Assembly (NCBI GenBank): GCA_963718145.1
Contig: CAVQYJ010000020.1
Span: 558,001-622,000 of the forward strand
Direction: 5' to 3'
DNA length: 64,000 nt
Source of the DNA: UBA7672 sp963718145
Lineage (GTDB): Bacteria > Pseudomonadota > Alphaproteobacteria > Caulobacterales > Hyphomonadaceae
The first letter of the stretch is position 1. The number at the start of each line of letters is the position of its first letter. The notes beneath the pieces are model-generated. The model saw nothing but the letters and a program-made list of their open reading frames with translations, had not been told where the DNA came from and did not search any database. Both the position numbers and the translations under genes were made by a program. Shown piece after piece: positions 25,362 to 34,269 of the stretch.

Positions 25362-26973
25362 ATGTCGACGTACCAGGCGCTGGTGCTCAACAACGTTTGC
25401 CGCAGCAATCACCATCGCATCGCGATCCTGTCGCTCGGGCATCTCAAGGCGCACGACGGCGAGCGCTGGCGCGACATGTTCCTCAAGTGGCACCCGACCT
25501 TTCTGCAGGGCGCCAAGGCGCCGGACGAGGAGTTCAAGGACTTCAAGAACCATGTCTGCCACCCGGAAGACAATTTCTGGGGCGGGGCGCCTTCGGCCGC
25601 CACGGAATGGTACCGGCGCACCGTGCGGGCGTTGCAGCAGCAGGACTGGGAACACGCCGCCTGGAATGCCGGCGTCATGAGCCACTACCTCGTCGATCCC
25701 TGCCAGCCTTTCCACACCGGGCAGAGCGAGCACGAGACCGCCATCCACCGCGCCGCCGAGTGGAGCTTCTCCAAATCCTTCCCCGAACTGAAGCTGATCA
25801 TCGAGCAGCACGTCCAATGGCCGGACGTCGCCGTGCCGGCGGGCGACGACTGGGTCGGCCAGATGGTGCGCGACGCCGCCACGCGGGCGCACACGCATTA
25901 TTCAACGATCCTCGACCATTTCGATCTCGATGCGGCGCGCAGAAAGCCGGAAACCGGCCTCGACCAGGAATTGAAGGACATGATCGCGGGGCAGCTCGCC
26001 TATGCGACCGTGATGCTCTCGCGCATCCTCGACAGGGCGATCGATGAATCGAAGGCGACGGCGCCGAAAGTGAGCCTGACCCTGTCCACCCTGCTGGTCG
26101 CCATCAAGAAGCCGCTGCATGTGATTCTGAAGACGCTCGACAATGCGGAGGACCGCAAGCTGGTCGAGGCGCAATACCAGGAATTCCGCCGCACCGGCAA
26201 AGTCCGCCTCACCATGAGCGAGGACGACAAGGTGGTGCGCGCGCTCCACGCCGAGGAAGTGCTGGAGACGAGCCTCTCCTCGATCGACGCCGAATGGCCG
26301 CGCGAACTTGGAACCGGTCACGGCACGGGCGCCGCACCGCGCGTGCACAGGAAGATCAAGACGCTCGACCTCAAGACCAGGGTGAAGGACGGCGAGACCG
26401 AAGCGCGCGCAGCCGCCGAGGCGCCCTCTCAAACGCCTGCCCGCAAACCGCCAAAAGCCGCGACAAAGTCAGGGAAGGCGCCCGCGAGCCCTGAACCGGC
26501 GCCGGCCGCCAAAAGCCGAAGCCCCGGCAGGGCAGGAACGTTCCCGCATCCGCCTTACGCGCGAGGCCGCTATCGTGGACGCGCCCTCGATCGGCCCCAA
26601 GACGGCCGGCCGCTTCCACGTCATCGGCGTCCACACCGTGGGCGACCTGCTGGCTCTTTCACCGGACGAGGCCGCCAGGCAGATCCGGCAGAGCCACATC
26701 AACGCGCGCGTCATCAAGGACTGGCAGGCTCAGGCTCTGCTTGCGTGCACCGTGCCGGAAATCAACGCCACCGCCGCCCAGCTCCTTGTCGGGGCAGGCG
26801 TCTCCACCGCCGAAGACCTTGCCGCCGCCGATCCGCAGGCCCTTGCCGGGCTGGTGATCGAGTTCGCCAGGACCCGCGACGGCGCGTCGGTCCTGCGCAC
26901 GTCCGCGCCTCCGGATGCGGCGAAAATCGCAAGCTGGGTTGCTGCCGCGAAGAGCCTCTCGAAGGCCGCCTAG
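25362..26973 (+). pseudogene. Phospholipase C/P1-nuclease-like domain fused to DUF4332, +1 frameshift at 26511-26514
   Basis: Reconstructed length about 536 residues. The N-terminal 240 residues are helical with a His/Asp pattern like zinc-dependent phospholipase C and S1/P1 nucleases: SHYLVDPCQPFH, then HETAIHRAAEW, and an early NNVCRSNHHR. A Lys/Ala/Pro-rich linker (about residues 340-390) leads to a DUF4332 helix-hairpin-helix domain: RLTREAAIVDAPSIGPKTAGRF, VGDLLALSPDEAAR. The first frame is lost in the linker; one extra A in the AAAA at 26511-26514 explains it and gives AAKAEAPAGQERSRIRL. No signal peptide is seen. Function unknown. Whether it is a real pseudogene or a sequence error needs reads. 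Confidence 0.75.
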
Positions 26974-27151
26974 CGCGCGCCTGTCCTGACATCTTCGTGA
27001 GGAATCGGCCCCAGGCTGAACACGGGTTCAGGTTCGGGCCCTGAGCTGCGGATTCTTCGTTCACCATGCGGAATATGAACGGCCAGTTCGCTGCGCGTTC
27101 AGCCGCCATGCGTTGTTATGGGGTCATAGAGAACGCGAAAGGAGCTATCTC

Positions 27152-27589
27152 ATGCGTCTCATTGCTTCCTCACTCATCGCGGGCGTCCTGGCGCTTGGCG
27201 CCGTTTCCCCCGCCCTGGCAGACCCGCCGCGCCGCGACTGGAACGACAACCGGAACCACGACCGCGACCGGGACCGCGACTGGAACGACCGTGACTACCG
27301 CGACGGCTACAAGGACGCCCGCCGCGACGACCGGCGTGACTACCGCAACGACCGCGGCTGGTACGACGCCCGCGACCGCCACCACGACTGGCGCCGCGGC
27401 GACCGCTTCGACCGCCGCGTCCAGAACCGCTACGTCGTGGTCAACGACTACCGCGGCTACCGCGACCACCGCGGCTACCGCCTCCAGCCCCCCCGCCGCG
27501 GCGAGTACTACGTCCGCAACGACAACACCGGCGAAATCCTCCTAATCGCCGCTGCGACTGGACTGGTGCTGTGGGCCCTCAGCAATTAG
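27152..27589 (+). CDS. RcnB-family periplasmic protein
   Basis: A 145-residue secreted protein. A Sec signal (MRLIASSLIAGVLALGAVSPALA) precedes a strongly Asp/Arg/His/Tyr-rich low-complexity region (about residues 24-95), followed by the conserved RcnB tail YRLQPPRRGEYYVRNDNTGEILLIA and a hydrophobic end. RcnB in E. coli is a periplasmic protein needed for nickel/cobalt efflux balance; most relatives are uncharacterised. No rcnA is nearby. AAAGGAGC precedes the ATG. A hairpin terminator follows. Confidence 0.82.
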   Translation: MRLIASSLIAGVLALGAVSPALADPPRRDWNDNRNHDRDRDRDWNDRDYRDGYKDARRDDRRDYRNDRGWYDARDRHHDWRRGDRFDRRVQNRYVVVNDYRGYRDHRGYRLQPPRRGEYYVRNDNTGEILLIAAATGLVLWALSN

Positions 27590-27636
27590 GGCTGAAGTAG
27601 TCCCCGAGACGGACGCCTCTCTCGCGTCTGTTCCAT

Positions 27637-27675
27637 GCGGCCGCCTTTTCCCCGAAAGGCGGCCGCAGCTTTTTG
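27637..27675 (+). terminator. Intrinsic terminator after the RcnB-family gene
   Basis: GCGGCCGCCTTT-TCCCCG-AAAGGCGGCCGC forms a 12-bp perfect stem and is followed by AGCTTTTTGG. It lies 48 bases downstream of the stop codon. Confidence 0.85.
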
Positions 27676-27768
27676 GGGCTGATCGGCGCTTCTGGCGTCA
27701 GCGCGCAAGGCTTCGGGTCGGCGTGTTCGCGGGCAATCCCAAACCGTGACCTGTTAGTGCAACAGCGC

Positions 27769-28797
27769 TCAGACCGCCGCTGCTGCGGGGAACGCCATGG
27801 CGCGCGCCTGTCCGAAGGATACCAGCCGCCGGTTGGCTTCGTCCCACAGCGTCAGGCCGACGCAACGGATGCTTTGCAGCATGGTGATGCGACCGACCTC
27901 CTTGAGGTGCGGGTGTCCCTTGAGCACGCTCGGCAGGCGATAGAACGGAATACGGCTCGCGACGTGGTGGACATGGTGGATGCCGATGTTCGCCGTCAAC
28001 CAGCGCAGCGGCGCGGGCAGGTCGTAGTGCGAGCTGCCCTTGAGCGCGGCTTCGGTCGATTCCCATTCCTCGTGCCGAGACCAGTGCGTCTCCTCGAACT
28101 GGTGCTGCACGAAGAACAGCCAGACGCCCGCGGACGCCGCAATGGCCACCGTGGGCAGGTGAACGAGGAGAAGCGCTTCCCAGCCGCCGAGCCAGATCGC
28201 CAGTCCGATCAGAAGAGCGAGACCGGCATTGGTGCCCATCGCGCTGACCCAGGGCCGCCAGCCCTCCTTCATCAGCCCGACCGGCAGTCGCTGCTGCAGG
28301 AAGAACACGAAGAACGGTCCAACGAGGAACAGGATGGCGGGATGCCGGTATAGCCGGTAGCCGAAACGCTGCATCGGCTTCAGCGCACGATACTCGTCCA
28401 CCGTCAGCGTCACGATCGCGCCCGGACCGCGGCGGTCGAGATTGCCGGAGGTGGCGTGATGGATCGCATGTTCCTTACGCCAGCAATCATAGGGCGTCAG
28501 GGTGAACACGCCGATGACCCGGCCGATCCAGTCGTTCAGCGGGCCGCTCTTGAAGAATGCGCGGTGTCCGCAATCGTGCTGGATCATGAACAGCCGGACC
28601 ACAAAGCCCGCCGCCGGAATTGACAGCAGCAGGGCAAGCCACCACAGGCCAGCGGATACGGCGAACCACCCGGCGGTCCAGACAATCGCCAGCGGCACCG
28701 CGCTCAGGATGATCTCCACGGCGGAACGCGGAAGGCTTGGCTGCTGATAGGCAGCGAGAACTTTTCGCAGCGAGCGGAAGTCGAGCGAGTCATGCAT
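27769..28797 (-). CDS. Membrane fatty acid desaturase (type DesA/omega-type)
   Basis: A 342-residue integral-membrane di-iron desaturase. The three histidine boxes are present: HDCGHRAFF (about residue 74), HAIHHATSG (about 110) and HHVHH (about 275). Four to six membrane segments lie between them. The enzyme introduces double bonds in fatty acyl chains of membrane lipids, or acts on a related lipid. The plain acyl-lipid group is likelier than a carotenoid ketolase/hydroxylase given HDCGH. No electron-donor gene is adjacent. Confidence 0.93.
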   Translation of the reverse strand: MHDSLDFRSLRKVLAAYQQPSLPRSAVEIILSAVPLAIVWTAGWFAVSAGLWWLALLLSIPAAGFVVRLFMIQHDCGHRAFFKSGPLNDWIGRVIGVFTLTPYDCWRKEHAIHHATSGNLDRRGPGAIVTLTVDEYRALKPMQRFGYRLYRHPAILFLVGPFFVFFLQQRLPVGLMKEGWRPWVSAMGTNAGLALLIGLAIWLGGWEALLLVHLPTVAIAASAGVWLFFVQHQFEETHWSRHEEWESTEAALKGSSHYDLPAPLRWLTANIGIHHVHHVASRIPFYRLPSVLKGHPHLKEVGRITMLQSIRCVGLTLWDEANRRLVSFGQARAMAFPAAAAV

Positions 28798-29066
28798 CAG
28801 GAATGAATTTTCTTCTGAAGAGACAACGTCGGGGACGGACCCGAACTCTCTGATTCCGCCAGGCCGCCCCTCATCGGTCGGCCACCGGAGCCACGATCAT
28901 TAGTATCGGTGAACGAATACTTACCGACGGGAATAGGATGAATTCCGGGCGCTGTCTGCGGGCGGCTTGTCGCAATACTGCTTGTGCCGTGCCGGGCGCC
29001 CTACCGTCAGCTTGACTTCCCCCTCCCGGGCCGATCCTCTCTCAAAGGAAATCAAGGGAGACGGCC

Positions 29067-30293
29067 ATGCGGTTGCTACTGGCGGCGGTATCGGGTCTGG
29101 CGCTTTTTGCGGCATGTAGCCCCGCGGCGCCCAAGGCCCAGGCGGCTCTTGCGCCATCTCCCACGGCGGCGGCGGACCTGCAGAAACGCCTGATCGAGGC
29201 CAAGCCAGGCGACGTGATCGAGCTTGCTTCCGGCCAGTTCGACTTCACCGAAGGCCTGTCGCTCGATGTCGACAATGTGACCCTGAAAGGCGCGGGTCAG
29301 GACCAGACGGTGCTCTCGTTTGCGCAACAGACCGGCGCAGGCGAGGGGCTGCTCGTGACTTCCGATGGCGTCACACTCACCGGCTTCACCATGGTCGATT
29401 CCAAGGGCGACGGCATCAAGTCCAAGGGCGCCGACAACATTACCTACAAGAATCTGAAAGTGTCCTGGAGCGGCGGACCAAAGACCGAGAACGGCGCCTA
29501 TGGCGTCTATCCGGTTGAATCCAAGAACGTGCTGATCGACGGCGTGACCGTTTCGGGTGCGTCGGATGCCGGCATCTATGTTGGCCAGTCCCAGAACATC
29601 ATCGTCCGCAACAGCCGCGCCGAATACAACGTCGCCGGCATCGAGATCGAGAACTCGTCCAACGCCGACGTCCACGACAATGTCGCCACCCACAATGCCG
29701 GTGGCATCCTGGTGTTCGACCTGCCGAACCTGCCGGTGAAGGGAGGACACTCGACGCGCGTCTTCCGCAACCAGGTCGTCGAGAACGACACGCAGAACTT
29801 CGCCGCCCCGGGCAGCACGGTCTCCGCCGTGCCGACCGGCACGGGCGTCCTCCTGATGGCGAACAAGAACGTCCACGTGTTCGAGAACACATTCGACAAG
29901 AACCAGACGACGCATGTGATGGTGATTGCCTACGCCAACGCCTATGACGATGCGGCCTATAACCCCCTGCCGCGCGACATCGTCGTCCGCGACAACACCT
30001 ATGGCGAAGGCGGTGGAAACCCGCAGGGGCGCCTCGCCCCGCTCGCCCCGGTGCTCGGCGGCAAGCTGCCGCCCATCGTCTGGGACGGCATCACCCACTA
30101 TGGCGAGGGCGGCGCGAAGACCGAGGCAACCCGCGTCGTCGTGCGCGAGAAGCCCGAGATCGGCTTCATCAATCTCGGCCTCGGCGTCACGCCGACCGAC
30201 GTCACCAAGGCAAAGCCCTCCGACAAGCGCCAGCCGGACGCCCAGATCGAGGAGCCCGCCGAAGTGGTCCTGCCGGGCAAGGAAGGCGCTTGA
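29067..30293 (+). CDS. Parallel beta-helix lipoprotein (TIGR03805-type)
   Basis: A 408-residue lipoprotein: signal MRLLLAAVSGLALFAAC with lipobox. It starts with LQKRLIEAKPGDVIELASGQF and then has at least eight right-handed beta-helix turns with the N-rich repeating pattern (VTLKGAGQDQTV, VTLTGFTMVDSKGDGI, NITYKNLKVSW, VLIDGVTVSGASDAGI, IIVRNSRAEYNVAGI, ADVHDNVATHNAGGI, VHVFENTF). This matches the beta_helix_1 family known to be encoded next to the HNE_0200 type cytochrome. Function unknown; similar folds bind or cleave polysaccharides, but no catalytic site is assigned. It starts a two-gene operon. Confidence 0.9.
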   Translation: MRLLLAAVSGLALFAACSPAAPKAQAALAPSPTAAADLQKRLIEAKPGDVIELASGQFDFTEGLSLDVDNVTLKGAGQDQTVLSFAQQTGAGEGLLVTSDGVTLTGFTMVDSKGDGIKSKGADNITYKNLKVSWSGGPKTENGAYGVYPVESKNVLIDGVTVSGASDAGIYVGQSQNIIVRNSRAEYNVAGIEIENSSNADVHDNVATHNAGGILVFDLPNLPVKGGHSTRVFRNQVVENDTQNFAAPGSTVSAVPTGTGVLLMANKNVHVFENTFDKNQTTHVMVIAYANAYDDAAYNPLPRDIVVRDNTYGEGGGNPQGRLAPLAPVLGGKLPPIVWDGITHYGEGGAKTEATRVVVREKPEIGFINLGLGVTPTDVTKAKPSDKRQPDAQIEEPAEVVLPGKEGA

Positions 30294-30350
30294 TCCTGTT
30301 CTGCCCGGCCCGGGTTCGCCGGGCGGACTGAATGGAGTAGAGCTGAGCGT

Positions 30351-31388
30351 GTGAGAGTCCTGCTGTCAGCATTTCTGGTTTTGTGTTCCGCCTGCACCGC
30401 GGAGCTCGGCCCGCACGCGCGCGTGATCCTCGCCGAAGAGCCTGCGCCAAGGCTTTCTGACTACGGGTTCTTCGCCAGCTCCAACGCAGGCGCGGCGATT
30501 TCAGAAGGCGTGCGGCCCTACGACCTGGTCAACGCGCTGTTCAGCGACCACGCCTCCAAGCACCGCTATGTCTACGTGCCGAAAGGGCAGGGCGCGGCCT
30601 ACAACGAGTCAGATGTGTTTGATTTCCCCGTGGGGTCGGTCCTCATCAAGACCTTCGCCTTCGCTCCCGACATGCGCGATGCGGCGCTCGACGAACGCTG
30701 GATCGAAACGCGCCTTCTGATCCGCAAGGAAGAGGGTTGGGTCGCTTATCCCTACATCTGGAATGCGGAGCAGACCGAAGCGGTCTATTCCCCCGTCGGC
30801 GGCAAGCAGAAGATCGAAACCATCGGCCCCGATGGCCAGACGCTCTCTATCAACTATGCGGTGCCCAATCGAAACCAGTGCAAGGAATGCCATCGCGTCG
30901 GCGATGCGCTCATGCCGATCGGCCCCAAGGCGCGCAACCTCAACCATGTCGGCCCGGCCGGTGTGAATCAGCTCGCGGACTGGACAGAACGCGGCATTCT
31001 CGCCGGCGCCCCTGCAACGCCGCCTGCGGTTCCCTACGCCTACAGTGATGCTCCCCTCGGTGATCGCGCGCGCGCCTGGCTCGACATCAACTGCGCCCAT
31101 TGCCACACGGCAAAAGGCTCAGCTTCCAATTCCGGCCTCTTCCTCGACTGGCACGAGGCCGATCCCGAAGGATGGGGCATCCACAAGCGGCCGACGGCGG
31201 CGGGACACGCAGCGGGCGACAATTTTTTTGTCATCGAGCCCGGCCATCCCGATCAGTCGATCCTCGTCTACCGCATCGAATCGACCAAACCGGGCGAACT
31301 CATGCCCGAGCTTGGCCGCACGGTCGTCGACGAAAAGGGTCTCGCGCTGATCCGCGACTGGGTCGCGTCCATGCCGGAGGCGGACTAG
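30351..31388 (+). CDS. SO2930/HNE_0200-family diheme c-type cytochrome
   Basis: A 345-residue secreted protein with a GTG start at 30351 and a hydrophobic leader containing two Cys (LCSAC), perhaps a lipoprotein. Two heme c sites are present: QCKECHRVG (about residue 180) and NCAHCHTAKG (about 247). Conserved blocks include LSDYGFFA, PYDLVNALFSDHASKHRYVYVP and the terminal GLALIRDWVASMP. This family (TIGR03806) is almost always found beside the beta-helix protein, as here 57 bases downstream. It probably transfers electrons in the periplasm; the joint process is not known. Confidence 0.92.
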   Translation: MRVLLSAFLVLCSACTAELGPHARVILAEEPAPRLSDYGFFASSNAGAAISEGVRPYDLVNALFSDHASKHRYVYVPKGQGAAYNESDVFDFPVGSVLIKTFAFAPDMRDAALDERWIETRLLIRKEEGWVAYPYIWNAEQTEAVYSPVGGKQKIETIGPDGQTLSINYAVPNRNQCKECHRVGDALMPIGPKARNLNHVGPAGVNQLADWTERGILAGAPATPPAVPYAYSDAPLGDRARAWLDINCAHCHTAKGSASNSGLFLDWHEADPEGWGIHKRPTAAGHAAGDNFFVIEPGHPDQSILVYRIESTKPGELMPELGRTVVDEKGLALIRDWVASMPEAD

Positions 31389-31407
31389 GCAGCGGCGCCG
31401 ACCCCGC

Positions 31408-33126
31408 CTAGCGCGAGGGAAACAGCCAGCTCGTCATACCGGCGACCAGCAGGGTGAGCAGGAAGGCTGCAGCCGCCGAACCGATCAGCCAGATGCGCGC
31501 GGGGCCGATCTGCCCGATGATTGCGCCGACCTTTGGCCAGCCCTGCGGCGCCACGCGCTTCTGCAGCCCGCGCACCACCAGCACATGCCCCACGGCGCAA
31601 ATCCCGAATGTCGCCAGCACGATCGCGAGCAGCAGTCCGATCCGCGCTCCCGCCCCCGATCCGCGCAGCAAGAGGTCGAGGGGCCCGAAGAAGACTGGAA
31701 GCAGCAGCCCAAGCGCCGGCCGCCGCGCGATCCCCGCCCAGTAGGCGCGCCCCAGCGCCGTCCGGATCCCGGCGCCCGCGCGCTTGATATATTCTGCAGT
31801 CACCACGCCGCGGAAATCGCGCTCCAGGTCGGCAGGCGACTTCTTGCCCGTTTCGCTCGCAATGGTGACATTGGCTTCGGAAGCCAGCACGTTCGACAGC
31901 GCGTCGAAAATCGCATCGTTCACCTTCGGCGGCATGAGGCTGGTCATGGCGATCGCGCTGTCGAGCTGCACCATGTCGCCCACCAGCAGCATGCCCGCCA
32001 GATTGCGGTAGTCGAGCACCTCCTGGTCCGGACCATAACCGCGGATCAGCGCGCGTTGCTGCTCGCCCACCGAGATCAGCGCGCTGGTTACCGGAGCGAT
32101 CGCCAGCGTGTCGCGCCGCAGCGTGTCGGCATTCGTCTCAGTGGTCGTGTGGCGATCCGTCGAGAGCCGCAGCACGTCTTCCATGCCCGTCCGCGACTTC
32201 AGGACGCGCGCAATATCGGCGTCCGCCGTGCGCGGCGAAATCTCGAACGCCTCTGTTATGCTGCACGACAGCTCGGCGATCCTGTGGCGATTGCCTTCGC
32301 CAGCACAGGCCGGACATGTCTTCCTCCCGGTCGCGTCACAGCTCCTGCACGGCACGGTGGTCTTGCCCTCGCAGGTCGCACAGGTGATCTGCCCCTTGCC
32401 CTCGCAGCGCCGGCAGGTGACCGCGCCCTTCCTGTCGCAGACGGCGCAGGCCCCAATTTCCTGGGTGGTCTCGATGCGCTCCTGTCCGATGGCGTCGTCC
32501 CACACCTTCTTCTTGCCCTGCTCGAGGATCGTGCCGGCGCCCTTGCAGGTCTGGCACGTGACTGCGCCGGTCCTCCCGCACGCCTCGCAGTCTTCGCTGC
32601 CCTTTCCCTCGCAGGCCTTGCAGGTGGTCGCGCCAGCGCCCGCGCAAGTCTCGCAGTCGACCCTGCCGCTGCCCTCGCATCCCGCGCACGCTTCGACGAC
32701 CCCCAGCGGCGGCAACTGGAGAAAGCAATCCTCGACCGCGAGCTTGTCGAGAAGGTCTTCGCCATGCGCCTCCGCCCACTGCGCCAGTTTTCCTGGTACG
32801 AGGGCCCTGGCCGCATCCTTCTGGGCGATGGTTTCGCGCTCGAGCAGGGCTGAATCCGCAACCTTCTCAACGCCCGCAGGCAGGGCGCCATTGCCCTGGC
32901 GCCATCCCGTCTCGAAGCTCACCTTGAACGTCTGGCGCGCCATCAGCTGGATGGCCTCATGACGGCTTTCGCTCATCATCAGGTGGTTGCGGTCGAAGCG
33001 GGTCAGGGGCTCGATGAAATCGCCGATGCGCACCAGCAACCGGGCGCCGGGGTCCCCCGGCGCTGGAGGCGGTGAGGCTGCGGCGGCGTCGCCTGTCTTG
33101 CCGCCATTGCCGGAATTGGATGCCAC
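31408..33126 (-). CDS. Cys-rich DnaJ-zinc-finger-like membrane protein
   Basis: A 572-residue protein of unknown function. A GTG start at 33126 follows GAGGG. Residues about 147-277 hold ten CxxC units, most in the form CxxCxGxG (CAGCEGSG, CETCAGAG, CKACEGKG, CQTCKGAG, CRRCEGKG, CPACAGEG), as in the zinc domain of DnaJ, which has only four. There is no J domain. A middle region (about 285-470) is soluble, and three hydrophobic segments near the C-terminus (about 475-495, 500-525, 550-568) anchor it. It could be a zinc-dependent, membrane-bound thiol or chaperone-like protein; that is inference. Convergent with the diheme cytochrome operon. Confidence 0.75.
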   Translation of the reverse strand: MASNSGNGGKTGDAAAASPPPAPGDPGARLLVRIGDFIEPLTRFDRNHLMMSESRHEAIQLMARQTFKVSFETGWRQGNGALPAGVEKVADSALLERETIAQKDAARALVPGKLAQWAEAHGEDLLDKLAVEDCFLQLPPLGVVEACAGCEGSGRVDCETCAGAGATTCKACEGKGSEDCEACGRTGAVTCQTCKGAGTILEQGKKKVWDDAIGQERIETTQEIGACAVCDRKGAVTCRRCEGKGQITCATCEGKTTVPCRSCDATGRKTCPACAGEGNRHRIAELSCSITEAFEISPRTADADIARVLKSRTGMEDVLRLSTDRHTTTETNADTLRRDTLAIAPVTSALISVGEQQRALIRGYGPDQEVLDYRNLAGMLLVGDMVQLDSAIAMTSLMPPKVNDAIFDALSNVLASEANVTIASETGKKSPADLERDFRGVVTAEYIKRAGAGIRTALGRAYWAGIARRPALGLLLPVFFGPLDLLLRGSGAGARIGLLLAIVLATFGICAVGHVLVVRGLQKRVAPQGWPKVGAIIGQIGPARIWLIGSAAAAFLLTLLVAGMTSWLFPSR

Positions 33127-33440
33127 CGCGGCCCTCGTCGCGCCCGCCTGCTTCTGGGGCTGGCATTTCGGGTAGCATTCGAGAGGAGAGGGTCAAGCGC
33201 GTTCGCCTGGCGTTTGTCCGGCCGCCCCTGTGGCGGGCGGGAAATACGGCCAGCCGTCGGACCCCGGCCGCCTTGCTCCGAAGTGAACGGAATAGGGTGA
33301 AATTCAGTTGCCTTGGACAGGCGCTGTAGGACACTGGACGCCCCAGCCGCCGGCCGGTTGAACGGTTGCCTCACCCTGTCCGCAGACCCGGCAGCGTGGC
33401 CCGTCGCCCCCGGCGCTACGGCTCGGATGAGGAGCAGGCG

Positions 33441-34025
33441 ATGGCCATCGGCAAGGGTCTTGGAGCAGGCGTGATCGCGGCGGCAATCGTCGCTTGCATC
33501 AGCGCAGCCCAGGCGCAGCGGCCAATGATTGTCTTCGGCTCGGGCTACGCCCGCGACTGCTACGAGGCGGTCAAGGACAGGAAGGCGCTGCACTTGAAGG
33601 CGCTGAACGTGTGCAACACGGCCCTGCTGGAAGAGAAACTCTCCGAGCGCAACCGCGCCGCAACCTATTCCAACCGCGGCATCCTCTACATGCGCGCCCA
33701 GAAGCACGATCTCGCGATGAAGGACTATGCCGACGCGCTGCGCATCCTCCCGGACTCTCTCGAAACCAAGATCAATCTCGGCGCCATGTACTATTATCTC
33801 GGCCGCTTCCAGGACTCGATCGATGCGCTGAACGACGCCGTGAAGATCGAGAACATCGAGGCCCGCGCTTCCGCCTACTACAACCGCGCGCTGGCCTACG
33901 AACGGCTCGGCAACGTCAACGGCGCCTATGCCGACTACCGCGCCGCTGTCGACCTGAACCCGGAATTCGAGCTTGCGGCCCGGCAGCTCCAGCGCTTCCA
34001 GCTCGTGCCCGCGCGCGCCGGGTAG
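33441..34025 (+). CDS. Secreted TPR-repeat protein
   Basis: A 194-residue protein. The N-terminus from 33441 (MAIGKGLGAGVIAAAIVACISAAQA) is a signal peptide, which favours this start over the longer Arg-rich frame. Three tetratricopeptide repeats are readable: AATYSNRGILYMRAQKHDLAMKDY, ETKINLGAMYYYLGRFQDSIDAL and SAYYNRALAYERLGNVNGAYADY. TPRs mediate protein contacts; partner unknown. GAGGAGC lies before the ATG. Confidence 0.82.
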   Translation: MAIGKGLGAGVIAAAIVACISAAQAQRPMIVFGSGYARDCYEAVKDRKALHLKALNVCNTALLEEKLSERNRAATYSNRGILYMRAQKHDLAMKDYADALRILPDSLETKINLGAMYYYLGRFQDSIDALNDAVKIENIEARASAYYNRALAYERLGNVNGAYADYRAAVDLNPEFELAARQLQRFQLVPARAG

Positions 34026-34269
34026 AGGCGCTGGCTTGATTCCGGCGCCGGCCCCGCCGCGCCCGCGACACCCCCTCCATCGAGCGCGATCCGGACGGCA
34101 TCGACGACAAGGCCCGCTACTGAGCACCCGCTTGGCTTTCTGCCAGGCAGGCCCGCGAGACCCCGGCCCGGTTTACCTGTGATCATGCGCGTCGCCGGAC
34201 GCCGTTGGCTGCCGCAATGACAGCGGTGCGTTCGAGCTGAGATTCCCCGTCGAGCCGTAGCGCCGCCGG

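Noticed and set aside
27152..27469. Asp/Arg repeat in the RcnB-like protein as a tandem repeat array or CRISPR
   Set aside because: Codon-level low complexity of a coding region without regular spacing.
33003..34127. 374-codon minus-strand frame over the TPR gene
   Set aside because: Antisense to a protein with a clear signal peptide and TPRs; no recognisable domain.
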